64,000 nt of DNA, taken from the NCBI GenBank assembly GCA_001247695.2, contig LGRX02024739.1, positions 42,004-106,003 of the forward strand, in the 5' to 3' direction. The stretch is from Cymbomonas tetramitiformis. Lineage: Eukaryota > Chlorophyta > Pyramimonadophyceae > Pyramimonadales > Pyramimonadaceae. Of this stretch, positions 53,160 through 63,190 are shown one piece after another. The notes beneath the pieces are model-generated. The model ran no database searches. It had not been told where the DNA came from and saw only the letters and a program-made list of their open reading frames with translations. The first letter of the stretch is position 1. Each line of letters begins with the position of its first letter. The position numbers and the translations under genes are program-made.

Positions 53160-54320
53160 ACAGATCTGCAACCCTTGGGAAAGCTTTCCATAGGCATGTC
53201 ATCCCTGTGCCCTCCCTATGCCCGCCCTTGGGAACGCTCGGGAAAATCCGGAAATATTTTCCAAAGGCTTGGAAAGTTTTCCATAGGGTATTTCCATAGG
53301 GATACCCCCTTTTGGAGTTTCCATAGGGTTTCTATAGGGCTGTATGCCTATGGAAAAGGACGTTCCATAGGCATGGAAGGCCGTATAATCACCCTATGGA
53401 AAAGTAAACATTTCCATAGGACGACTATAGGCATAACCAGGACTATGGAAAACCCTATGGAAAATGTAAACCCTTCCATAGGGCGGCTATAGGCATAGGG
53501 GGCCGATGGAAAGCCCTATGGAAAATATAACTTTCCCATACGCTTTCCATAGGCATGTCCAAGGGCGGGCGTAGGGCGGGCGTACGGATAGCGCACCTAT
53601 GGAAACTTAGCGTATACTATGAGTTTTCCACAAGGTTTTCCATAGGGCGGGCATAGCGATAGTACACCTATGGAAATGTACAATTCGCCCTGCGTATTCT
53701 CGGGAATAAAGTCGTAATTCCATAGGGCCTTCCATAGGGATGCCATAGGTATGGTAGGCCTATGGAAACGTATAATTCACTCTGCGTATTCTCGGGAATA
53801 TCAACGTAATTCCATAGGGCTTTCCATAGGGCCCCCATAGGGATAGTATACCTATGGAAATATACAATTCATTCTGCGTATTCTCGGTCAATAAAGACGT
53901 AATTCCATAGGGGTTTCCATAGGGTTAGCTATAGGGATAACACAGGGTGAGCATGCCGTAGGTATACTCCTGATACAGGTGGCAAAGTCGACACCTATAG
54001 TATCCATATGGAATACGTTTCCACACGTATACCGTACGTATGGAACCGAGTTCCATAGGTATAGCCAGCCTATGGAATGAGCTTTCCCAGGGGTGAGCCA
54101 CCCAGTGGAAGTGGAAAGGTCTTCCGTAGGTATATCATCCGTATGGAAACATGTTTCCCAAGGGATACCGTACCTGTGAAAGGGTTTCCATAGGTATAAC
54201 CTATCAGGTTTCATAGGGTGAGCATAGGGTGATGATTCATGATATATCCAGGCTTTCCATAGGGCTTTTACTACATATATACATATTAATATACAGAATA
54301 ATTCCATCTATGAAATGAAC
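53160..54320. repeat. Left subterminal TTTCCATAGG array
   Basis: Dozens of copies of TTTCCATAGG and its complement, in both orientations, with a common longer context CATAGGG. In CACTA elements such motifs bind the TNPA protein. Matching arrays lie at 55540-55880, 56310-56830 and 58615-59860. Confidence 0.85.
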
Positions 54321-54323
54321 AAG

Positions 54324-56256
54324 TTATTCGTCATGTAAGTCGCCCACAAAATCTACATGCCTATCTAGTATGAGCATCATCTTGTCTTTATCATATCTCC
54401 ATGGTGGATCATTGAAACCGAGTTTGTGCTCGCCGAGATAATATACCAACCTATTTGCATCGGGTCGTCCAGCTGGAATTCTCTTGGTCGTGATGAACCG
54501 GTCAAAGTTCCATGGAATGGGTACAATGCACACCAAGCACTCAATCTCAAATGCTTGGATGAAAACCTCGGAAAGGTCCCATGGCAAGTCCGACCTCAAC
54601 ATCATATTGTTCGCCACGGTATCTTGAAATGCTGCCTTCAATGGAAACCATCTTACTTTGAGGAAAACAAATTGTTTCCTGCCAATCGGGATGCTATAAC
54701 TTTTCAGAAGCTCGCCGTACCTGCAACACATACTTTCCAAAGGGTGAGCATAGGGTGGGCACAGGGTGGACATAGGGCGGCTATAGGGTGGGCATAGGGT
54801 CAACATAGGATGCAAGGCAATTGTGAATTGGGCATAGGGTGAGCATAGGGTGGACATAGGGTGATCATAGGGATGTTATAGCGTGGACATAGGGTGATCA
54901 TAGGGATGTTATATGGTGGGCATAGGGTGAGCATGTGGGAGGGATACACTTACGATGAAACGTAGTCACAACCGGCAGATCGTCGTTCTCCGCGGGTGTA
55001 GTTATCTTCCATGATACCAAGAGCTCGGCCATCTCTGGTATCAAATATAGCATCGGCAGGAGTTCGTCCAAGCGCCAAAACCTAAATACCTTGTACGGCT
55101 TTCCCGGAATAAGCCGTCCGTTACGTCGAGAGCTGGGGTGACACCGAAGTTTGTGGCAATGGAGGCACTGGGTAAGGTCGTCATGCCGGCCCGGAGTGAA
55201 GATCATGCATTCATTCCTGCAAACGTCGGCGGTATGGTACGGCAAGGCAAAATCCTTCCACATAGACAAAGCTTGTTTGAAGGAGGTCGGGAAACCATTT
55301 CGTCTCTGATTGCCGATGATGTCAACGTTGCCAATCACCGTTTGCCGCATGAGATTGAAGATTTGATCAAACATGGATTGGGTAGCATTGTGCTCGGATT
55401 TCGTTTCCAGCAGATCAATGACAAGACGATGCATTGTTGAAACCTTCTCGGCATAGACGTGATCAACGACCTGTGAAATCACGAGAGGCATCCCCAACTT
55501 TACAGGAACTGCAAAATAAAAAAAGGCATTTCCCTCCGCATGTCCACCCTATGCCCGTCCTATGCCCACCCTATGCCGACCCTATGGAAACATCCAATGC
55601 TTTCCATAGGCATGCCTACCCAGTGAACCACCTATACCCGCCCTTGGGAATGCACAGGCCCACCCTATGGAAACATTCCATGTTTTCCCAACCTATGCCC
55701 GCCCAATGCTCGCCCTATGCCCACCCACTGGAAACGTCCAATGCTTTCCATAGGCATACTTACCCAGCGCCCTACTTATACCCGCCTCTGGGAATGCCTG
55801 TTCCCACCCTATGGAAACGTTCAACGATTTCCCAACCTATGCCCACCTGTTGGCATACGTACGCCCACCCTTGGGAAATACGGAAAGAGGGGTACCTCTT
55901 GGTTATCCATATCCTCATCGTTGGCAGCAGGACTTAGGAGACGGGCACAATGTTCTTCCAGCTTTCTCAAATGATCCTGGAGAATTTCGTCCGCTTCTGC
56001 ATTGGCATCTTCCATGTCATCATCACCTCCAAGGGAACCACCATCACCACCATTACGGTCACCCCCGTCATCACTTGAAGTATCGTCTTCACTACTACTT
56101 TCCCCCATGTATACCGCTCCTTGCCATCTCTTGTATAGCTTCGTATGTCGTTGTATCGTTCGAAGAGGTTTTTCAACTTGTAGTCGGCACACGGTGCAAG
56201 GACATGGTGGCATGTCGACCCCGTGGTTGTTTAATACTGGCCCACAACACACCATC
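54324..56256 (-). pseudogene. TNPD-type CACTA transposase, core missing
   Basis: Three coding blocks on the minus strand. The first (ATG at about 56256 to about 55880) has MPPCPCTVC, then a T...H...Y..W pattern like the N-terminal zinc-binding segment of CACTA transposases, and an acidic Ser/Asp tract. The second (54954-55508) has FDQIFNLMRQTV...FPTSFKQA...CRNECMIF and CLHC..LR, the region preceding the catalytic core. It ends at a clean donor (C|GTAAGTG). The third (54324-54720, acceptor TTGCAG) has YGELLKSY...FLKVRWF...DLPWDLSEVFIQAFEIECLV, resembling the C-terminal domain. Only 230 bp of CATAGGG repeats separate the second and third blocks, so the catalytic core is absent. A functional protein is not expected. 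Confidence 0.65.
54721..54953. repeat. CATAGGGTG(A/G)(A/G)CATAGGG repeat between transposase blocks
   Basis: About 17 copies of CATAGGGTGGACATAGGG-type 9-10-bp units in one orientation, occupying the place of the missing transposase core. Confidence 0.85.
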
Positions 56257-57774
56257 CATACCAGCACGCATGACTACTTGGAACCGTTGCTTCCTTTTTA
56301 ACTTTTCATTTGCTAGGCATAGGGTGATCATGAGGTGGGCGTAGGGTGGGCGTAGGGTGGGCATAGGCATGGAAACAATACGATGTGTTCCATAGGGCGG
56401 TCCGCCCAATGACATCCCTATGGAAGGTGTTCAATACCTTCCATACCATGAACGTAGGGTGGACATAGGGTGGACATACGTTAGGAATGCTGTATTCTGG
56501 TTCCATAGGGATGCCCACCCTATACAACCTATGGGAAAATAACTTGAACTTTCCATAGGGATATTGGGTTGATATTCTATGAACGGTCGAGGTGTTAACC
56601 CTATAATAGTGGCGTCCGTAGGGCTGGAAATAATTACACAGGGATGGAAAAACCCTATGTAAAACCTATGGGAACGCATTTCCATTGGCTTTCCATAGGG
56701 CAAAAACCTTTCCATAGGGCACTTTTAAATCCCCTATCTGAAAATCGTATGGAATGGCTCTGGAAAATTTGCCACAAGCCCCAATGGAAATCGTTTCCAC
56801 CGGGTGATCATAGGTTGGCTCACCCCATTTTCGGGATTCCATAGGTAATTTATAGGGATGGAATTAAAAAAATGAAAAATAGGGCAGGGTAAAACAGGCC
56901 CTTTTTGGACCCTACAACAGCAACACGCCGCACTTGGAAAATGCCTATGGAAAATGCAGAATTACACTGTTAAGGAATGCCACAGAGATCATCCCTATGA
57001 TTGTGGCGTCCATACCTGTGGAATGGCCTGGAAACAGGTTAAAAAACATCACCAATGTACCCTATGGAAAATCCGGAGCCTGTGGGAAAAGTGGTGTGCC
57101 CTATGGGAAATCCAGAGCCTATCCCTATGGAAACCCCTATGGAAGACCCCCTACCGCCGCCAAAAACCCCCCAAATAAAATGAGCTTGTTCGATCACCCC
57201 CAAGAAAACAAACCATTTGTTCACTGACGAGGGGGGCAAAAAAACAAAATTGCGGCCTGTATGCGCTGTTTTGGCTAGTCGAGATTTTATTTCTGGAACT
57301 TCAAAAAAAAATCGGGATCTCGTAGGTTCGATTGAGACTGAGAACGACGGCCACCTCTAGACCATTACGAAGGGTTGATTACATTTAATCCCAGTTTAAA
57401 TTTTATAAGTCGATTATCTCCGATGCAATGTCACTGAGAGTGCAGAGTCTGATGAGACATCGCATCGTCATCATCGTCGTCATCGTCGATCGTGCTCGCA
57501 TGACGAGTCGATCCGATGTGACTTCTGAACGGCAAAGTTTTTGAGCACTTCGATTTTTCTGAACGGTCAAGTTCAAACTCACGTTATTGCACTCTTCACA
57601 GTTCGCCGTCAGCAATGTTGCAGCAGCCTCGCCAGTGAGTTGCGTGCTGTGATATTTTTAATTCTCACAGGTTGCAATATGGCACTGGTTTGCAGTGCAT
57701 GTTTTGGTTATGCGTGTGTATTATTTTGTGTGTGCTTCGCGCGCTCATACTTGGCATGCGTGAAACTTTGACTA

Positions 57775-57841
57775 GGAGTGAACGGGAAATTCCCGCGAGT
57801 CCTTTGCACTCGAAATAGTTGGTTCAAATCCAACTCACTCC
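57775..57841 (+). tRNA. tRNA-like cloverleaf (anticodon position TTT, Lys?)
   Basis: The 67 nt fold as follows: acceptor GGAGTGA/TCACTCC (7 perfect pairs), D-arm CGGG-AAATT-CCCG, anticodon stem CGAGT/ACTCG with the seven-base loop CCTTTGC, variable AAATA, T-arm GTTGG-TTCAAAT-CCAAC. GGTTCAAATCC fits the pol III B box. The D-loop is too short, the A box is missing and position 33 is C, not T. It may therefore be a degenerate, organelle-type or pseudo-tRNA. It lies inside the CACTA-like element. Confidence 0.45.
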
Positions 57842-58028
57842 ACATCCCCCTTTTACTTTCCTTTGCTTCTTTCGTTGACGACTGCTATTTTCTTTCTTCT
57901 TTACTAAACGTTAGTTGGTTGGTTTCGTTTTTCAGATCCGCTGAAAACGTTCGCGTGGCGAAGTCATATTAGGTTTTCATCTCGCGTTCATATTCGCATT
58001 TATTTGAGGTTGCTCGGTTGTTAATTAT

Positions 58029-58338
58029 GTTTTCAATAAAGGTTTATTTTGTGCGTTTCCGCTTTTTACTAAGTGTTGGCTCTTTACTTTCCTTTTCAGA
58101 TTGGCTGTTTTCGAGGAGGGCGAAATGGAGGAAATCGACCGCCTCGAGTACAACGTCAACTTCAAGCATCCCTTCAAACATTCTAGGTTGATAAGTCCTT
58201 TATGTTTTCAATAGAATATTCTTTTGTGCGTTTTCGCTTTTTTACTAAGTGTTGGCTCTTTACTTTCCATTTTAGATCGGTTGTTTTGGAGCGAAGCGAG
58301 ATGGGGAAAATCGACGGCCTCGAGTACAACGTCAACGT
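58029..58338 (+). repeat. ~174-bp tandem duplication with intron/exon-like units
   Basis: Two units share TTTTCAATA, ACTAAGTGTTGGCTCTTTAC, a pyrimidine tract ending in AG, and an exon-like segment with CGCCTCGAGTACAACGTCAA. The first unit has ATGGAGGAAATCGACCGCCT, the second ATGGGGAAAATCGACGGCCT. Each looks like an intron 3' end followed by a short coding piece. Confidence 0.6.
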
Positions 58339-58614
58339 TTAGGTTGGCATCTTGTAAATAGAAAGAGCACGAGAAGAACATTCTTTTGCGTATTGTAAAT
58401 AGAAAGTGCACGAGTAGAACATAATTTTGTGTATTCGTTGGTATGATAAAATTTGATAGTCCCATTCGTATTCCTTTCTGCCTAGCTAGATACATGTTAA
58501 TCGTAGTAAAGATGCTCGAGTATTTTGTTTATCTCGCATAGTGGAAACATAGTGAACACACTCCATGTTGCTAATGTGCAATATGTATGCTACACAGTCA
58601 GTGCTACACGTACA

Positions 58615-59860
58615 GTATCCCTATACTTGCCCCACTATTGTGCCTATGGAAAGTAAATATTAATTAAGTTCCATACGTATAGCATCCCGATATTATCCCT
58701 ATATCGTGCCTATGGAAACCATATATATCTACTGGTTCCATACCTATACTATGCCTATAGTAAATAGTTTCCATACGGATAACATACGTAGGGAAAGATG
58801 TTTTCCATACCTATAATATACGGTTTTCATACGCATGGTATCCCTGGGGAAAAAGCTTTCCGTAGGTATAGTACACCTGTGGAAAATGCTCTCCATAAGT
58901 ATAATAACCGTATGGAATATGAATTCCATAGGGCGGGTCACCCTACGGAAAGCGTTTCCATAGGTATACTCCTGATGCTGTTAACGGAATCATACGTATA
59001 ATATCCGTATGGAATACCTTTCCATAAGTATACAGCACGTATGGAATTGTGTTTCCATAGGTATAGCCATCCTATGGAATAATCTTTCCCAAAGGTGAGC
59101 CACCCAGTGGAAAACCTTTCCATAAGTATGTCGGCCGTATGGAAACCTATTTCCCAAGGGACGCTAAGTGTATGGGCCCGTCTTCCGTAGGCATAATGTC
59201 CGTATGGAAAGATCTTTCCCAGGGGATACCATACCTGTGGAAAATGTTCCATAGGTATATCGACCGTATGGAAGATTGCTTCCCAAGGGATACCATGCCT
59301 ATGGAATTCGCTTCCATAGGTACACCGTCCGTATGGAAACAGGTTTCCCAAGGGGTACCATGCCTGGGGAAAAGATTTCCATAGGTATGACCTATTAGGT
59401 TCCATAGGGCCAGCATAGGGTGATCATAGGGATGGAACATATCCGTGTGTTTTTCCACAGGGTTTTCCATACGGCTTTCCATAGGAATGCTATAGGGATG
59501 ACATAGGTACGGAAAACGCTTGATATTCCAGGACTTTCCATTGGGTTTCCATAGGGTTTTCCATACGATATTTTCCATACGATTCCTTCCATCCCTATGG
59601 AAAACGTTCCATAGGTATGGACGCCACAATCATCCCTATGGAATGCCTTGGAAAACCCTATGGAAAGCACAATCACCCTATGGAATGCCCTGGAAAATAA
59701 TGAAAACCTTCCCAAGGGTGAGTATAGGGATGGAAACTCAAAATTTTTGTTTTCGAGATAACCTCCAGTATCCATTTTCCCTTTTCCATAGGGCTTTTCC
59801 ATAGGGTTTTCACCCGTTTCCATGCCTATGGAAAGCTTTCCCAAGGGTTGCAGATCTGTA
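58615..59860. repeat. Right subterminal TTTCCATAGG array
   Basis: The counterpart of 53160-54320, with the motif in both orientations up to the terminal inverted repeat. The spacing of about 20-45 bp between opposed copies gives many potential hairpins. Confidence 0.85.
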
Positions 59861-59863
59861 GGG

Positions 59864-60427
59864 ATCTTCATGGATGATCAGCGGTGTCTGTCTTGGCGTA
59901 CGGAGTTCACAAACGATTACCTTGTGCAGGACGACCGGAAGTTCATATGCATGCAGTGGGGTTACGCAGAATCGGCCGCGCCATGGTTGCAGTCGGCCCT
60001 GCGCGTCTTGGAGGCGCGCCTTCTCCCGCCACAGCCGCCCAACCGTGAGGCTCGTGTGGCCGTGAGGCCGGAGCACGTGGATACGAGCTGGGCAAGGAAT
60101 GTGGACGAGGTTCGCGACCCCCCTGCACGTCGTCAATGGCCGCCTTCCCCCGGGACGTTCGAGCATCAGCCGATCGTAGGTGGTGCTGCGCGTTCGCCTG
60201 CTCCTTCCGTTGACCGCCATGGGGCTGCTACCCATGTCGTCCCCGCGCCGAGAACGTCCAGGATGCCGGCCAGCCACGCCTCACAGCGTCCTCCTTCTCC
60301 AGCTGGCTCGAATTGGAGTGAGGCTACGCAAGCGTTTCAGCACTACACAGACGAGCAGCGTGAGGCGCAGCGACGGCAAGCGCATTTTCAACAGGGCTCC
60401 CCGGGCACAGCGGGCGGGCAGCCCTGA
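59864..60427 (+). CDS. ORF1 of the large retrotransposon, part 2 (C-terminus)
   Basis: After the ATC duplication the ORF1 frame continues (IFMDDQRCLSWRTEF) in the same phase as at 53153, through a Pro-rich region to TGA at 60425-60427. The TGA overlaps the ATG of ORF2. No domain is recognised in this part. Confidence 0.7.
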   Translation: MFMDDQRCLSWRTEFTNDYLVQDDRKFICMQWGYAESAAPWLQSALRVLEARLLPPQPPNREARVAVRPEHVDTSWARNVDEVRDPPARRQWPPSPGTFEHQPIVGGAARSPAPSVDRHGAATHVVPAPRTSRMPASHASQRPPSPAGSNWSEATQAFQHYTDEQREAQRRQAHFQQGSPGTAGGQP

Positions 60428-62670
60428 TGCACAACCGGCGCTGTGGCCGTGGGCTGCCTGCACGGGCAGTCCACTTGCGGCCGGAGGTCCTGCGAGCGTG
60501 TATCTCGCTTGCGGGCAGTGCAGTGATTTGGTGGTGGTTGGTACGAGGTACCGTGCCCATGGTCGCCGTCTGGGCGATGTGGGAAGCAATATCGTGGCAC
60601 TTGGCATGGTGCCCTTTTCGCATTTGGTGGGGGCGCTGTGTGGCCTCACTTTTGAGCTGGCTGCCAATGTGGTGGTCGGCTGCTCGACGTTATCCCCGTC
60701 GTGCGTACTATAACGTTTGGGTCTTATGGGCCCTCGCCTGCATTTGGTACGTTGGGTTGCTTGTCGTGCGCACCGCGGGCATCTATGCTGGCGTGCACCG
60801 TGTTCATGCCGAAGGATGGATGGTCGTGCCCCTACGGGCTGTGGTCATTCCCTTGACGTGTTGGTCGCAGTGTGCAGCCGCCCTCCTGATCGCAATCCTT
60901 GCTTGGCTTTGGGTTTGTGCCAGCGTCTTCGCGGAGGATGTGGCGTGCCATGCCCCTCATGTCCCAAGCGACCCTTTGGACACGCATCACATTCGACGTG
61001 GCCGTGGGTGGGCTGTTCCGTCCCTACGTTGGTCTCAAGTTTTCTTGTTGGGCCGCGTGCGTCTGCCCGCTTTGCCGGCCAGGTTGGACAAACCTCGCTT
61101 TGCGGCGCGCTGGGCGCAGCTTCGGCGCAATCTTCGACTTCATTGCATCGCGCAGGCCACCTACGTGGCACTGGTCCTTGCGGTCGTGGTCTTCACCGCC
61201 GCTGGTGGGAGTACTCGCTTGGCGCACGGGGGGTGGAGAGTATTGGCGTGCTTCTTCGCTTCGAACTCGCCAGCAGCCGCAGTGCGTTTCAACAGAATTT
61301 TACGATTTTTTCTGCTTTTGTGCGGAATTTTGTGGGTCGCTGGCAAGCTGGCTGAGAGCGTGCCCATGTGCGATGCCATGTCGCCCACGCGCAGTGCTTG
61401 GGGTGAATCCCCCTGCACTTCATGGGAGGCCCAGCAGTCCTCGAGGCAATGGGAGCCGGGCTGGGAAGCCAACATCGCGGAGCAGGATGAGGTCTTGCCG
61501 TACACCGTGCTGGACGAGCTTCAACCTTTGGGTGACACGACAGTGACCAAGGACGAGGCAGCGTGGCTCGACACTGAGCTCAATGCCACGTTTGGAGGAC
61601 ATCCTGACTTCAAGGAGGAACACTGGGAGGAAATGCGGAATGTTCTTCGCAGGTGCAAGACCACCTTTGCCAACAGCCCTCACGATCTGAAAGGCTACAA
61701 GGGCAAAGCGAAGCACAACACGTTCTCCATCCCTTTCGTAGACGAATCCAAGGCCGCCTACCAGAGACCTAGGAAGTACAGTCCGGGCGAGCAGGAGATC
61801 ATCGATATCCATTGCAAGGAACTTTTGGAGTATGGTTTCATAGAGCCAGCAGCCAAGCATTGCAGGCATGCGAGCAACGTGGTCGTAGCTGGCAAGAAGG
61901 ATCACGAGACTGGCCTGTGGACTCAGACGAGGTTCTGCGTGGACCTCAGGGGTGTCAATCGGCACTCCCTCAAAGACAACACGCTGCCGCACCGACCAGA
62001 GGAGCTCTACCAGAAGGTGGCCAAAGCCAAGTTCAAGACCACTCTGGATGCCACCAAAGCTTTCCACCAGATTCCCATGGCTACGGAAGAGGACAGGAGC
62101 AAGACGGCGTTTTGGTGGAAGAATCAGCTGTACCAATACACCTCGATGCCTTTTGGTGCAGCTGGAGCTACTTCTGCGTTCGTAAGAATCATGGACTACG
62201 AGTTACGGCACTTGCAGCATTGCACGGTGGCGTACGTCGATGACGTAGTGGTCTATACGGATTCCACGCCTGAGCAGCATTTGAAGGACGTTGAGGATGT
62301 ACTTCGCACCTTGGGGGATGCTGGCATCCGTTTGCATGCAGGCAAGAGCACTTTTGGTGCAGCCACGGTGGACTTTCTGGGCTATCGTATTGGCCACAAC
62401 TCCATTGGCGCGCAAGAAGCCAAATGCAAGGCCATACAAGAACTTCCAAGCCCTCAGGACAAGACTGGGCTCCGCTCGATCTTGGGTATGATGAACTACT
62501 ACAAGGGCCTGGTGGGTGAGCCAGGGGGGCCAAACTACTCTGAGATGGCCCGCCCTCTCAACGACTTGCTCAAGAAGGAGGTCACTGACATCAAGGCAGC
62601 CTGGGGGAAGCAGCAAGATCAAGCACTCCAAGAACTTAAGGATGCCCTCTGTTCTGGGCCAGGTGCCTGA
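60427..62670 (+). CDS. ORF2: hydrophobic region plus reverse transcriptase
   Basis: The ATG overlaps the ORF1 stop (TGATG). Residues 1-320 are very hydrophobic and Trp-rich, with about five membrane-length stretches (about 25-60, 95-118, 135-172, 240-262, 292-312). From about residue 400 it is a Ty3/gypsy-like reverse transcriptase: ...FCVDLRGVN (about 505), DATKAFHQIP (about 540), MPFGAAGA (about 573), the intact catalytic box AYVDDVVVY (about 601), and LGYRIG...LRSILGMMNYYKGLV. It copies the element RNA into DNA. The frame stops at 62670 just before RNase H. Two extra bases in GGGCCAGGTGCCTGAGGCC, compared with an expected ...PVLRP... junction, explain the shift. Confidence 0.83.
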   Translation: MHNRRCGRGLPARAVHLRPEVLRACISLAGSAVIWWWLVRGTVPMVAVWAMWEAISWHLAWCPFRIWWGRCVASLLSWLPMWWSAARRYPRRAYYNVWVLWALACIWYVGLLVVRTAGIYAGVHRVHAEGWMVVPLRAVVIPLTCWSQCAAALLIAILAWLWVCASVFAEDVACHAPHVPSDPLDTHHIRRGRGWAVPSLRWSQVFLLGRVRLPALPARLDKPRFAARWAQLRRNLRLHCIAQATYVALVLAVVVFTAAGGSTRLAHGGWRVLACFFASNSPAAAVRFNRILRFFLLLCGILWVAGKLAESVPMCDAMSPTRSAWGESPCTSWEAQQSSRQWEPGWEANIAEQDEVLPYTVLDELQPLGDTTVTKDEAAWLDTELNATFGGHPDFKEEHWEEMRNVLRRCKTTFANSPHDLKGYKGKAKHNTFSIPFVDESKAAYQRPRKYSPGEQEIIDIHCKELLEYGFIEPAAKHCRHASNVVVAGKKDHETGLWTQTRFCVDLRGVNRHSLKDNTLPHRPEELYQKVAKAKFKTTLDATKAFHQIPMATEEDRSKTAFWWKNQLYQYTSMPFGAAGATSAFVRIMDYELRHLQHCTVAYVDDVVVYTDSTPEQHLKDVEDVLRTLGDAGIRLHAGKSTFGAATVDFLGYRIGHNSIGAQEAKCKAIQELPSPQDKTGLRSILGMMNYYKGLVGEPGGPNYSEMARPLNDLLKKEVTDIKAAWGKQQDQALQELKDALCSGPGA

Positions 62671-63190
62671 GGCCCATCGATTACGACAGACCTCTCATAT
62701 TGTACACTGACTGGAGCACCTATGGCATTGGCGCAGTGCTGGGCCAGAAGGACGATGACGGGAAGGAGTACATTTGTATGGCAATCAGCCGATCTCTGAG
62801 TAAAACGGAGAGACAGTACGCCAGCTTCAAAGGTGAGATGCTCGCAGTGGTGTGGGCAGTGCGCACGTTGAGGCAGTACTTGCATGGAGTCCACTTCACC
62901 TTGGTGACTGACCACTCACCGCTCACCACCCTGATGGAGAAGGCCGATCTCCAAGGGCAACATCTACGCTGGGCAATCAGCTTGCAGGAGTTCGACTTCA
63001 CGGTGCAGTACCGTCCAGGAGCTAAGAACAGCAACGCTGACGTGCCGTCTCGCTACCCACTGCCGTCCACGACAGATGAGACTGGAGCAAGGCATGAGAG
63101 GGAGAAGGTGACTGCGTTTCACGCAGGCGTGGGGGAAGTTCACACGAAGGACTTCTGTGACCACTTGTGCCTTATGTTGGCTGGGGATGC
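62640..63190 (+). CDS. RNase H of the large retrotransposon (shifted frame)
   Basis: In the frame containing the ATG at 62700, the protein shows RPLILYTDWSTYGIGAVL, S.TERQYASFKGEMLAVVWA, LVTDHSPLT and the closing YRPGAKNSNADVPSR. These are the catalytic Asp-Glu-Asp regions of the gypsy-type RNase H, which removes RNA from the hybrid. It is out of frame with the reverse transcriptase (shift near 62660) and with the methyltransferase (shift near 63180-63190). The two shifts cancel, so reverse transcriptase and methyltransferase are in the same frame. Confidence 0.82.

Larger units (their letters stand above)
56845..58610. other. CACTA interior with few or no subterminal motifs
   Basis: From about 57180 to 58610 the TTTCCATAGG motif is absent and the base composition changes, so this may be captured or TNPA-type sequence. 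It contains a tRNA-like structure (57775-57841) and a tandem duplication (58029-58338). No long reading frame is convincing. Confidence 0.5.
53156..59863 (-). mobile_element. CACTA/EnSpm-like DNA transposon inserted in ORF1
   Basis: The terminal inverted repeat is CCCTACAGATCTGC followed by AACCCTTGGGAAAGC and TTTCCATAGG. It is identical over at least 42 bp at both ends. ATC flanks both sides (53153-53155 and 59864-59866); a 3-bp duplication is characteristic of CACTA elements. CCCTACAG differs from the usual CACTACA by one or two bases. Subterminal regions are packed with TTTCCATAGG/CCTATGGAAA. The element carries remnants of a TNPD-type transposase on the minus strand. Excision with one ATC would restore the interrupted frame. 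Confidence 0.83.

Noticed and set aside
53156..53299. Continuation of ORF1 into the sequence after 53155
   Set aside because: These bases belong to the terminal inverted repeat of the CACTA-like element. The true continuation is at 59864.
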